From assembly GCA_030142905.1 (NCBI GenBank), contig JASJOG010000080.1:405001-469000 (forward strand): 64,000 bases of DNA, written 5' to 3'. Below, piece after piece: positions 30,240 to 42,500 of this stretch. This DNA comes from Heliopora coerulea. Its lineage: Eukaryota; Cnidaria; Anthozoa; Scleralcyonacea; Helioporidae. A program made the position numbers and the translations under genes. Under the pieces are notes generated by a model. It saw only the letters and a list, made by a program, of their open reading frames with translations. It was not told where the DNA came from and did no database searches. The number at the start of each line of letters is the position of its first letter. Within the stretch, counting starts at the first letter, position 1.

Positions 30240-30715
30240 TCTTGGTTCCATTCATATGCATACAGTCCTGTGAAAGACCTTTGGTGGTAGTGGTGGTGTA
30301 TAACGTTAGGTGGTTTTCACACATCTCACGTTAGGTGTGTAAGACTGTTCATGGTAAAACAGAGGCAAATGCTACATCGTTGTTCATCATATTTGTTCCG
30401 CCCATCTGAATATAGTCGTGTGAAAGAACTTTGGTGGCGCATTACGTTAGGTGGTTTTACACATCTAATGTGAGGCGTGTAAGAGTTAAAACGTGTTAAA
30501 ACACAGGCAAATGCTACAGCGTTTTTGATCAATTTTGTTCTTCCACCTGACTATAGTCGTGTCAAAGATCTTTGGTGGTAGTTCACGTGAGGTGCCTATA
30601 CACCCGTAACATTAGGTGTGTAAGATTGTTCACGGTAACCAGGCAAATGCTAGAGCATTTGTTGATTGTTCCATCCATCTGATGTAGTCGTATGAAAGAC
30701 TCTTGGTGGTGGTTC
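30240..30715 (+). repeat. Diverged tandem repeat, unit about 150-160 bp, three copies plus a partial
   Basis: Recurring blocks are TAGTCGTGTGAAAGA, CTTTGGTGGT, TTAGGTGTGTAAGA and AGGCAAATGCTA. Each copy contains inverted ACGTTAGGTG/CACCTAACG-like words. Copies start near 30243, 30403, 30546 and 30664. Confidence 0.7.
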
Positions 30716-32624
30716 AGACTATGCATGGTCTGGAAATAACGGACCACTGATTACTTTGTTCAAAAAGTAAAGATTTTGTGGACAACATTCCCAACATGCT
30801 GTTAAAAAATGTTCGAATTTTTTTTAACAGATTTTGGGTGGATACAAAAACGTTTTAAGCTGTGAAATTTGAAGTAGATTTTCAACTAAAACAAGCAAAA
30901 CCAAAAGAACACATTAAGTGGTTATCCTGGATTAGCGCTAATCGTGCTTTGAACAATCGGCCCCTGAATACTAATGAGTGGAATAAAGGATTTAACGCTT
31001 CTGTTGAAACAATGAATTGTAGGTGTTCGTGAGATAATTCTAAGTATTTACTGTGTTGTGCACGACGGATTGTTCTCTTGTTTTTTGCTTTGCTATTTCA
31101 TTTGTTCTGTCTTTGTAATTTGTTATGGTATCATAACTGTATGCGAGAAAGGGTTAAACTAACCTCAAATATTTAGAAAATGATACACGGAAAAACGATG
31201 ATGATGATGGCAATGATCAAGAAGATTCGGAGGACTACGTAATTAATAACACAAAAATAGTGTTTAGACTTACCTAAAGATGATGACGACTATGTAATAA
31301 AAAAAAAAATGGTGTTTGGACTTACCTAAATTTTTCACGTACACTACTTTGGGTAGATTTGATATCACGCACATTGAAGTTAGTAAAGGAAGAAAGCTTG
31401 TTCTGTGTGTTGTCACGTAGATCTAATGAACAAACGGCAGAATATTCTGAGACTAGAACCACCAAAGTCATGTATAACTAATGAACAAACGGTACAGCAT
31501 TCTGAGACTAAGCTCATCAAAATCAGGCAAACTGGCAGTTGAACTGTGATAGTCTGGTCAGTCTAAACAACATATAAATGACATTCTTGAGTGATTTTAA
31601 AGTCAAATATTTGAGATCCAGGAAAAACAATACTTACCTAAACACCACGTGGCATTGTTGAGTGAACACGGAAGAGAGTTTCAGTTGTTATCGAGTTTCA
31701 GATGTTGTACTCGTCCTTCGGACTCATATTATTTTGATAGTCTTTGAAAAACTCACTAGTGTGTGTTTTTTCCAAATTGTACGAGAAATCATGATATTAC
31801 CAATTTATAATATACATGAAAAAAGTAATACAGTGTCAAAAAAGGTAGTTCTGTGCAAATTACTGTGTTACCTTTTTTCGGTAGTGTGTTACCTTGAGAT
31901 TGCACTGCTCTTCGCCAATCAGAATTGAGAAATTTTTTCATCTGTATCATTACAGTTGTTATGGAAACACTAATTGCGTACGTAACAGTAAAGCAAAACT
32001 GACTTCTGTCCACCTCTAAACGAACATCATAGGCAAGAATGAACAATGCACAGCCGTTAAGCACGAAGGATCTAAATGTTTTATCGAATTTTACGCTTTG
32101 TTGCCTTCCGCAACATCATCATAGGATGAGTGACTGACATGTTGAAAATACCGTGGTGTTCGGACAGAAAGTGGGAGTTTTAAAGAATACGTCAGATATT
32201 TGTTTTAGATGAAATTGAAATTCCATTCATGCAAGTGTTTTGAACAATATTCGAGCGCATCATAATGTAGGTTTCCTTTATTATATCACTGAGCTCCGTA
32301 TGGTAAATGACATCAATGCGTGGCTGCCAGACCGTGAAACAAGTTTTTCGCACAAAACGGCACACTTTTAATGGTAATTTTGCAAACTGTTTCGAGGCCA
32401 AACGAACAAGGTATAAGGTTTCACGAAGGACAACCAACACAAACTCGTTTTTGAACTCAAGTGATTTTTTTTTTCATAAGTATTAGCGAAAAGGCCAATA
32501 AATCGGTATAAACAGACGTGAAGTCATGGGCAAAAACAAACCAGCAAACGTCACCTAGCGAAACGAAAATACGAAAGCGGGAAATCGATTAATAAAACTG
32601 CCAATATCCTGATAATACATTCCT
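30716..32624. other. 1.9 kb without recognised genes
   Basis: Short ORFs only. A GAT-rich stretch near 31.2 kb and two AACAAACGG-containing near-repeats at 31.42 and 31.48 kb were noted; nothing further was identified. Confidence 0.4.
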
Positions 32625-32776
32625 TATTTCAGAACAAATATTAATGCCCAGCAAAGTACACGCAAAACGGCCATAATTTGTAAAAGAAATAAGTTTATTA
32701 ACAGCACTAACGTTTCGTTGCGTCTCGCAACATCATCAGAGTATGAATAAATTTAACGGGTATTGTATTTACAAGG

Positions 32777-33394
32777 TCAGAGATATAAAGTAGGTGTTAT
32801 ATTACAAGATGTATGGGAAACGGAAATGGATAGAGCGGTTAAAAGATAGAGAGGAACAGAGCTTAGATTGGCATTCAAGGAAGGTTTAAGTTTAGAAATA
32901 ATAAAACTTTCTCTTACCAAAAGTTCAGAGCCAGAAGAACAGGAGGATAGGATTTTAAAGTCGTTGAGTGATGCAGTGTGGCCAGTCTCAGTGAGATGAG
33001 TTAAAACGCTGGAAGGTGATAGGTTAAGAAGCTTTTTACCTGTCAAGGCAGAGACTCCTAGATGATCAAAGGCTCGTGTATGTAAGTGGCGGGCCGTTTG
33101 GCCCACGTACAATGCGGAGCAGCATTGACACGTGTAAGCGTAAACAACACAAGACCCCAGAGCTTTAGGAATCCTGTCCTTAACGTTGAAAAGATGAGCA
33201 AGTCGCTTGCCTGGTTGAAAAAAAAACGAATTGTAATGTGAGGGTAAGCTAAGGAGCACAGTTTTAAAATTTGAGTGCGGATTTGAAGAAAGTGACAACC
33301 AGTGAAGGGAAGAGAAAAGCATAAGACCTTTTTGGGGACTGTGTAAAGGACTGGTTTGGATGTGAAGGTTTTGTCCAAGAAAAGAGAAACGCAT
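32777..33394 (-). pseudogene. Penelope GIY-YIG endonuclease part, minus copy
   Basis: The C-terminal part has the linker cysteines and catalytic pattern VVYAYTCQCCSALYVGQTARHLHTR ... DH in pieces: CVVYAYTC, CCSALYVGQT, ARHLHTRAFDH. This nuclease nicks the target for reverse transcription. It is out of frame with the RT core; the change falls at a homopolymer near 33.22 kb. The first residues before that point are shadow translation of the RT end. Confidence 0.8.
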
Positions 33395-34137
33395 TTGTCA
33401 AATAAATGGGTAGGAAAGCCATTGGTTTTAAAGATATTTTTTAACATTTCAAGTTCTTTGTGGAAATTTTCATAACTAAAGCAGATGTTGAAACAGCGAT
33501 GGAGTAGTGAAAGAATTAGGTCTTGTTTGTAAGTGAAAGGTATGAAGCTGTGAAAATTCGTGAAAAGACCAGTGAATGTGGGTTTACGATAAACGGAAGT
33601 GGTGAAGGTGCCATTATGACGGGTGATGTCAATGTCAAGAAAAGGTAAAGAGCGGTTAGATTCAGTTTCAAAAGTAAAGTTTATATTTGGATGTTGACGG
33701 TTAAGGAAATTAAGAAACAAGGGAATGTGATCAGGGGAACGGAAAAGTAGAAAACAATCATCAACATATCTACGATAGTAACTGGGCTTGTAGTTGGAAG
33801 GACAATTATCAAGCCAAGATTTTTCATGAGAGGATAAGAAGTCTGCAAAAAGAGGTCCAAGTGAGGAACCCATGGTGACTCCATCAATTTGTTCGTACAA
33901 AGAGGCATTAAAAATAAAGTGGCAGTCTTTAACAGAAAAATGTAGAAGCTTTTTAAATTCTTCCCGGGAAAAACCATGATAATGGGTGTCAGTGTGAAAT
34001 AAACGGTCAAGAATTAAGTTAATGGTTTCGTCAAGTGGTGCGTTGGTAAAAAGTGAAGTGATATCGAAACTGGCCATGACTAAATGATCGGTATCAAAAT
34101 TAAGATTAAGTATTTCCTGAACAAAAGAGAAAGTCAC
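33058..34137 (-). pseudogene. Penelope reverse transcriptase core, minus copy
   Basis: RT palm motifs are clear: ASFDITSLFTNAPLDE (motif A), DGVTMGSSLGPLFADF (motif B) and YRRYVDDCFLLF (motif C with catalytic YVDD). The IDITRHNGTF and YRKPTFTG segments are typical of Penelope-like RTs. The ORF is separated by frame changes from the N-terminal piece (near 34.14 kb) and from the endonuclease (near 33.22 kb). Sequence downstream of about 33.2 kb in this frame is out-of-frame. Confidence 0.85.
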
Positions 34138-34777
34138 TACCTACCATGTAAGCACCAGAAGCGATGGGACGAAAAAGGGGAACGAGAAATTTAGCAATAT
34201 TATAGAAATGCGTATTAACAGAGGATAAAATAGGCCTAAGGGGAATGTTACTTTTATGTATTTTAGGTAGTCCGTAGAGAATGCCAATTTGAGAGCCAGT
34301 GGGAAAGAGTTTTTCGTAAGGTGTCTGTGTGATGCTTTTGGCTTTCTTCAGCCTGCGTAGGAAGTGTTTGATTTTGTTCTCACGTTGTAATGTGAGCTTG
34401 GTGGGATCGTCATGCAAGAGTCTAAATTTATTACTGTCACTTAGGATATCTTCCATCTTCTTCTTGTAATCATTCTTATCTAGGATGACAATTCCATTGC
34501 CCTTGCCCGGTTTCATGATAATAATATTATTATCATTTCTTAAGTCATTTAGCACTTTGAGCTCCTCCTCCGAGAATACGAAGCTCGGTCGGTGATAGTT
34601 TTTAGTCCGGAAAGCGCTATGTCTTTCAACTTGGTCTTGATAAAGTCGGGATAGAGTCTTGAAGAAGGTCCGATGCGTTCTTGTTTTAGTTTTCGGTAAA
34701 AGAGTTCGAAAGGAGTGAGGAAATTTCAGTGGTCGAGTCTTTTTGGAGAAAACATCCAAATATAAAACAACACCCAA
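34106..34777 (-). pseudogene. Penelope reverse transcriptase N-terminal part, minus copy
   Basis: It contains NDNNIIIMKPGKGNGIVILD (the conserved N-terminal RT region) and YGLPKIHKSNIPLRPILSS, a strongly Penelope-specific fingerprint. The 5' end is truncated at the junction with the plus copy at about 34.77 kb, where the first codons run into flanking sequence. The frame changes near 34.14 kb before motif A. Confidence 0.8.
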
Positions 34778-35260
34778 ATATAAACTTTACTTTTGAAACT
34801 GAATCTAACCGCTCTTTACCTTTTCTTGACATTGACATCACCCGTCATAATGGCACCTTCACCACTTCCGTTTATCGTAAACCCACATTCACTGGTCTTT
34901 TCACGAATTTTCACAGCTTCATACCTTTCACTTACAAACAAGACCTAATTCTTTCACTACTCCATCGCTGTTTCAACATCTGCTTTAGTTATGAAAATTT
35001 CCACAAAGAACTTGAAATGTTAAAAAATATCTTTAAAACCAATGGCTTTCCTACCCATTTATTTGACAAATGCGTTTCTCTTTTCTTGGACAAAACCTTC
35101 ACATCCAAACCAGTCCTTTACACAGTCCCCAAAAAGGTCTTATGCTTTTCTCTTCCCTTCACTGGTTGTCACTTTCTTCAAATCCGCACTCAAATTTTAA
35201 AACTGTGCTCCTTAGCTTACCCTCACATTACAATTCGTTTTTTTTTCAACCAGGCAAGCG
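34769..35260 (+). pseudogene. Penelope RT C-terminal remnant, plus copy
   Basis: The 5'-truncated copy begins within the segment after YVDD (NINFTFETESNRSLPFLDID). It is near-identical to the minus copy and lacks catalytic motifs A to C. Confidence 0.8.
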
Positions 35261-35687
35261 ACTTGCTCATCTTTTCAACGTTAAGGACAGGATTCCTAAA
35301 GCTCTGGGGTCTTGTGTTGTTTACGCTTACACGTGTCAATGCTGCTCCGCATTGTACGTGGGCCAAACGGCCCGCCACTTACATACACGAGCCTTTGATC
35401 ATCTAGGAGTCTCTGCCTTGACAGGTAAAAAGCTTCTTAACCTATCACCTTCCAGCGTTTTAACTCATCTCACTGAGACTGGCCACACTGCATCACTCAA
35501 CGACTTTAAAATCCTATCCTCCTGTTCTTCTGGCTCTGAACTTTTGGTAAGAGAAAGTTTTATTATTTCTAAACTTAAACCTTCCTTGAATGCCAATCTA
35601 AGCTCTGTTCCTCTCTATCTTTTAACCGCTCTATCCATTTCCGTTTCCCATACATCTTGTAATATAACACCTACTTTATATCTCTGA
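35070..35687 (+). pseudogene. Penelope GIY-YIG endonuclease part, plus copy
   Basis: The predicted product is the same as in the minus copy, including the linker cysteines and YVGQTARHLHTR. It shares the frame interruption at the T run near 35.24 kb. The 3' flank continues to 35838 with the same terminal segment (TTAATAAACTTATTTC) as the other copy. Confidence 0.8.
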
Positions 35688-35838
35688 CCTTGTAAATACA
35701 ATACCCGTTAAATTTATTCATACTCTGATGATGTTGCGAGACGCAACGAAACGTTAGTGCTGTTAATAAACTTATTTCTTTTACAAATTATGGCCGTTTT
35801 GCGTGTACTTTGCTGGGCATTAATGTTTGTTCTGAAAT

Positions 35839-36417
35839 TGAGATTTCCGCCTGGATCCTCGCTCGCGACAATATTGAAGAAACCTTCCTTATTGATCTCG
35901 TTTGCTCGGTCTGTAATGGAAAGTATTTGTCATCATTTTTTTCGTGCAGATCTCAAGCAAACACTTTCCCATACGGACCTCTTTTTGGGTTAATGAGTAA
36001 TGACCATTTGATTTTCACCTAGCAACAAATGTAAACAAATAATAGGAATCATCTGATATAAATCTTACATATCGGCTATCTTTATGCAGTAACACAGGCA
36101 ACAGTCTGCCTATTGATATCTCTGAGAAGGTGTTGTAAAATTCGCGCAGGAATTAACCATGGACATCATCTCGATAGTACTCGCATGGTTGGAGGTGGGA
36201 AAAAAGATGAAAAACTGTTTATATTAAAAGGAATTAATCTATTTTTAGTTAAAGGGATAATTTCGACTTCAAGATATCAAGGGTATTCCTTGAAGTAGTC
36301 GTTTAGAAATTCAAATGCAAAATTCAAACACACAACGTAAAGACAACAAGTTCTTAAATATCTGTTATATATATATCTGTTATATCTTAAATATCTAAAT
36401 AACAATTAGTATTCCAC
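35839..36417. other. 0.6 kb without recognised gene
   Basis: Nothing recognisable. It lies between the Penelope pair and the leftmost recognised strumpellin exon. Confidence 0.4.
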
Positions 36418-36571
36418 CTTCTTCAGCGGATCATGGATTCCAGCTGACTCAAGATAGGCTAACAGCTTTGACATTAAAGGACTTTCTTCACTTGGGTACG
36501 GCTTACTGGGATCTTTATCATGAGCTTCAATGTCTTTGATTAGAGATCTACGAAGTTGAGAAAAGGAGAAC
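36418..36571 (-). CDS. WASHC5: Strumpellin exon, near C-terminus
   Basis: It encodes [18 protein letters not shown] and [16 protein letters not shown], matching the conserved DIEAH ... AGIH-PL segment. The acceptor is TTTTTCATAG and the donor AAG/GTGGAA. Without splicing a stop follows three codons later. Confidence 0.8.
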
Positions 36572-39500
36572 CTATGAAAAAGACTTCTTTTGCTATTCCA
36601 AGTTTCCTTAAACTATGCAATACTTTCTTGATAGGTGTACATTTACTTCTTGAGAATTCATACTAAACTATACGTACCTACGTGTGTCCCTAAAAACACA
36701 ATTTACATATTTGCGCAACGTACGCGTTACTTGCGTGCTTACTTCTTTGAATGCAACTTATACATGTACCGAAAATAAGTATTACGAACTTAAGTACATA
36801 CGTAATAACTCAATTTATTTATCTACGTACGTAAGTATACTTTTTATGCATCTACGCATGCATTGATGCCCATTTGCCTGCTTCCCGGTCTGATATTTTC
36901 CAGCAATGATCAAGCGGAGGGGGTTAATAAGAGGTTTATTATATGGTTTGTTTTAAACAAGCAAAATATACTCAGTCTGGTAAAAACATGCTACATTCGC
37001 ATAGCTTGACAAAGACTTAGTCGTTGAGCGCTTTCGCAGGCACAGTGCACAACGAAAGATCAATTTGCTGTGAATTCCCAAGTAAAAACAGATAATCTAG
37101 ACATATACACTGCGTCTGAAGTTATTATGCAAGAGTGATAATTCGAAATATATTTGAATGGGCTTTGCATGGCCTCGTAGCAGTCATGTATATAACAAAG
37201 CAATGTACAAGCAAGTAATAGCAGTTCATCTTCTTTCGCATTACAAAGATTGGTCCAATTTATTCCCAAAACAATTGTCTAATTAGAAAAGCAGTGTCTG
37301 AATTTATTATGCAAGTGTGCTAGCACTACTATATAAATCCTGTACTGTAGCCGATCTCTTAGTTAAAAGTCAACATGGGCAGAAAGAAGGACTTATCAGC
37401 AACAGAGAAAAAGGAAATTGTACAGTTATTAGCCAGAGGGAAAACAATATTAGGAATTTCAAAGATACTACGACGAGACCATCGAACAGTTAAGAATGCA
37501 ATGGAAGACGTAAACAAAAAGAGAGTGAGAAGCAAAGGAAAGGGATTTAAGAACATTAGTGACAGAGACAACCGTAAATTGAAGCAAATTATTACAAAGC
37601 ATCCACTACTCAGTACTGCAGAAGTCTTTGACAAGGCAGGAATATCAGGAGTGAAACGTGATAAAAGGTGTAGAATCCTTCAAACAATGAGCATGGTCAA
37701 GAAATTAGTTGGCAGACCTCCTCTAAATAAAACACACAAGCAAAAGCGTTTGGATTGGGCCAGAGAAAACTTGAAGACTGATTTTAGCAAGGTAATTTTT
37801 ACAGATGAATCACGGTTGACTCTTGATGGTCCAGATGGTTGGTCTAAAGGCTCGGTTCTCTGTGATAAGGAAGCTCCTCCAAGGCTAAGGAGACAACAAG
37901 GAGGTGGTGGAATCATGATATGGGCAGGGATTGTCGATGACAAAGTAATTGGTCCCTTTAAAGTGGATGAGGGAGTTAAGTTAAACAGCGACAACTATTG
38001 TGCATTATTGGAAGGCACATTCTTCAAATGGTACAAGTCTCAAAGTCGAAAACTTAAAAAGGACTGTGTGTTCATGCAAGACAATGTCCCCTCTCATGCG
38101 TCACGGAGTACTTCTGACTTTTTGGCGCGAAAAGGGTTAACAGGAAGTAAATTAATGAAATGGCCACCTTCCTCCGCTGATCTAAATCCAATTGAAAACA
38201 TGTGGGCAGTGGTAAAGAGAGAGCTGTATAGTGGTGGTAAACAATACAGTAAGAAATCAGGCTTGTGGGAGGCAATTAAAAAAGTAACTCAATCAATCAA
38301 GCCTGAAACAGTCAAGTCACTCACAAATTCAATGGATGATTGATTATTTAAAATAATAGATAAGAAAGGAGGATACATTAACATGTAAAATTCGCTGTTT
38401 GGTATTTAAAATAAATGGAATGATAAATTGGATTCTACATGGTCGTGAAGAATGAATTAACTTCAGTTAGTTTGATCAGCCAAACCATTTGCATAATACC
38501 TTCAGACACCGAAATTTAAATTTTTTCTAAGAAATACTTTAGCAAGGCCCGAAACAACTAAACACACAAGTAAATATAGTTTCTTGTATATCAATTTATT
38601 TTATATGTGACTGCTATGAGGTTTTAAAAAATGCATACAAATATATTTCGAATTATCACTCTTGCATAATAACTTCAGACGCAGTGTAAATGAAAACAAT
38701 CCCATTAAAGTGGGTTTTTCTCGTGCAGAACGTATTTTCGACAGACCAGCAAGTTTTGGCCAGAGAATTTCCCAGTTGCTTTAAAGGCAAACAAACGAGA
38801 TTCAGCTACGTTTTAGCAAGGATTAACCAAAACGAACCGCTTATGACTTGGTTAAATCTCTTCCTCGATGACTTTAATCAGAACAGTAGATGAATAAATA
38901 AAAAAACACGAAGTCGTTGGCAAAAACAAGGTCTAAATACAGTGGCGTAACGGACTATGGTCAGGATTAGAGCAACTCATACGGGCTCCCGATAAATTTT
39001 TAAAGACAATTAAGAATTTAAGTCTTGAAATTGTCTAAACTAAGTCTATACTAACGGGGGTGACGGGAGACCCCGAACAAATCTCATGAGGGCCCCCAAT
39101 AGTTCTGTTACGCTACTGTCTAAACATTTGCTGATGCAAACCAGATCCCGTAATGGACCGGTGCATTACGGGAAAGTAATGACTGCCAGTCAGAGCGTCT
39201 GAGCCAATCAGAACGCCCCATTTCACGGGAAGTAGCGCTAGCCATATAATTACTTATTAACTGACCACGAACACACCGATGTTCATTTTTATCCCCAGAT
39301 GCAATCACTGTCTCCAGAGCCAGAAAACTTTTGATCCAAGTGGGCTAAGAAAATTGACGGGACCTGGGGATGGGAATGGCAGATGCTTTTAAGTATGGAC
39401 CCGGATGAACGCGGCGAATCGAGGATCCCAGAAAAAGCAGAGGTCCAACTAAATCAACCACATTATTTTATCAATGTGTTTCACCTTTATTGTGAACAAT

Positions 39501-42500
39501 TAGGAAAAAACAAGTATGTGGCATAATTTCTTTTTCCTGGTTGCTCATTATGCAGTTTTATACTCCTCACGTTGCTATGAGATTTACGCTATGCCCACGA
39601 TAAATTAGGTTCTTAAGTTTTCCCCTCTGAGCGCTTGAATATCAGGAACATCCGACTACTTATGAACAAATGAAATCGCAGAACAAACTTTTCAGCGACA
39701 CGGCTGTATAATGCTTTCAGACGGAAAGTACATTAGGTGCTTAATTAGTTATTCCACTTACTGATTTAAAGTTCTAAGGCTGCTCTCGAAATGTTTGGCG
39801 TCAAATTTACACGAAAAACTTAATTCATTTCCGATCTATTTTCGAAGAAGTTGCATTTGGCCAATCTGTAAAAACAAAGAGGAGAGCTGACAAGACCATG
39901 GATATGACTTGATTTCTGTCCACGTTTGAGCTGTAACACACTTTGAAGAATTAGTTTTTTTTTGGTTTTGTCGACAAAATGGTTGCAAAATCAAAGCCAT
40001 GCGCGCAACTTCGTAGGCTGTGTTTGAAACAACATTCCAAGAGAATGTTGACGAGTGAAATGCTTTACGAAACTTCTACGTGCCTGATTTCGTGTGAAAT
40101 TTTACACGAGCACCATATGTAAATGATGCATTAGGTACATGTGTATAACGTAATATTAAATTGTGCGTGAAACTTGAACACACGATAAACATTGAATGTG
40201 CAAAACCACATGTCAAAAATTTCCACAAGTGAAATCTTTTCGCGTGATCACAAAATGACACACGACTAATCACGTGTAGTTTTCGCAAGGGATTCAAGTC
40301 AGTCCCTCGACATTCAATAATCAACGATAAAGCGCCCATGTTGGTTTCAAATACTACGCGATAGCTAATGAGATTCTTTTGTTAACGTTGAACCAAAATG
40401 GCCGCCATGACGTCATGTGGAAACCACTAATGAATTTTATAAAAATGATATTCACGCCTTAAGATATCTTTTCCACTTCAAGCTTACCGAACAGAAAGGT
40501 AACGGAGTGAATCGTTAAGCATCCACAGTTTAACAATATCTTGCCCAACAGTATCAATGAACATGAACAGTAAAGATTATTGCATCACTTGAGAGAAGTG
40601 TATGTTCAGCGGTACGTTTCGCCACGTCTTGTTAGGTCCTATTTAGACGATACGATTGCCGTCTACGATTTTTCATCCTGGGGCATGTAATGTTGTCTCT
40701 AATGCACAATTTCTGCTTTCGATTGGCTCACCGATGTAGTAATACGTCCGGGAGACTCCATCGAGTTAATGGGATATAGCAGAACGAGCTATCATATAAT
40801 ACAATCCTATCGTGTGAATGGACCGCAAAGTGTAAATGAAAAAAAAATATTGACCACATATTTTTTTAAATAGTACATTTTCCTAGTAAGTAAATTTGTC
40901 CACTATTTTACCCTTATACCAATAATTCGTGTAATAATTACTACTTATCGACCGAACGTAAACTTTGTACTTGTGAAACATCGGACTGATGTTTTTAAGA
41001 ACGGACCGAGACAAGCGCGGCAAGTTGAGGTTCATGCAAAAACAGAGGTCCGATATTTCACTAGTACAGACCAAACAAGTGAGATGAATTAGTAGTTTGT
41101 TATATGGCTTTACTGAAATATAATTCACAAGTGCAAAGGTACAGAACGTCGGTACAGAACACTTATGTCGCCATTTCATATAAAATTTCTTCACCAACTT
41201 CACTCTGCTCGGTTACTTTACCTTTTCTGATTGCTCGTAATACATTTCCCCTTCACATATTGTCAAAAATTGTAATTTTTATTAGAGACAAGTAAGGCTT
41301 TTTGAAATCTCCTTCCCTGAGCGGGCAATATGGGAAATATCCGACTACTTATGAACCAATCAAATTGCAGGATTTCCGTACTCGGAGAGGTCGCTGCCTC
41401 AGCCATATAAAAATTTAATGTACTAAAGCTGGACCCAATGAAAAACATTTAAGTTGACGTGGCTATTGAGTGCAAAAATATTTAAATACAAATACCTCGA
41501 CATTACCCCATAACTAGACGATCCCAATCCTTTAAGGAGTGAACACCATTTTTATACCGTTTATAACAGGCTTGCTGCCAATTCCTGCAGACACGAAAGA
41601 CAATGATACGGCCGGCTAAGTTAGTCTCCCAAACAATAGCGGTTGAATGAGACTCTTGTCAACGTTCAACCAACATGGCCGCCATGACGTGACGCACGCG
41701 CAAACCTTCAACCCAGACAATTTCGCGCTTTTATGAAAGACGCATCTAAATTCCCTCGTGTAAATAGCCAACCCCGTCTATTTTTCTCTCTGGCTCGTCG
41801 CTTGAGCTTTTGGCAACATATGCAGCAGGAAAACAACGATTGTGTCTCCTATTAGCGCAGGGTTACACTGGATGTTCTCAAGCAATTCCAAAGAAGCAAG
41901 CTAGTCAATGACAGTAAAAACTGGTTTGGTTCAAAAGTTAGAAAATTTCTTTTCGTTTGGTTGAACGATTAATCTTAAGACATGTGATCACTAGTTTGCG
42001 TCAAGAGTCTAGTTGAGACAAAGCAAATTAGCATCTTAACGTCATGAGTGTCTTCCGAGAAAGTGTTGCACCTAAGTTCATAATAAAACAGCACTTCGGC
42101 TATTTATTGTTCTGAAATTTTAGAATTATCAGTTAAAATCTGAAACTTTAAACTCTAAAACTCGACGGTATCACAAACATTTTTGTGGGGATTTTAAGAT
42201 TGTTAATCAACTCAAACACGGGGCTGATGTTCCGTTGTCAATTAAAGTGCACCAGGTTCACAAACTTGACAGTCAAGAATTTAGAGGGTGGTTAAAATTG
42301 AAATGTCTTTTTATACCCACTCACAAAAGTAGATGGAGCGACCTAGAACTCAAATGACCAGAACGTCATTGAGGAACTGTTGAATTACCTTTATAATGGT
42401 GTCCTGGAATTGAGGCCATAGCTTAACACATTTCTGAGATGCTTGGGAATAAATCTTGACAGGATTGGCTAAAACAGAAGAACACATGTTAAAGAACAAA

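Larger units (their letters stand above)
32625..35838. mobile_element. Penelope-like element, two head-to-head inverted copies
   Basis: A minus-strand copy (34.77 down to 32.63 kb) meets a 5'-truncated plus-strand copy (34.77 to 35.84 kb). The arms of about 1.07 kb are almost identical inverted repeats ending TTCTGAAAT. Reverse transcriptase and GIY-YIG endonuclease identify the Penelope class. Both copies share the same interruption at a nine-base T run before the endonuclease. Inverted, 5'-truncated partner copies are typical of this class. Confidence 0.85.

Noticed and set aside
32700..32745. Functional hammerhead at the 3' end of the Penelope copy
   Set aside because: Stem II forms, but the base at the cleavage position appears to be G and stem I does not pair well. 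At most it is a degenerate relic.
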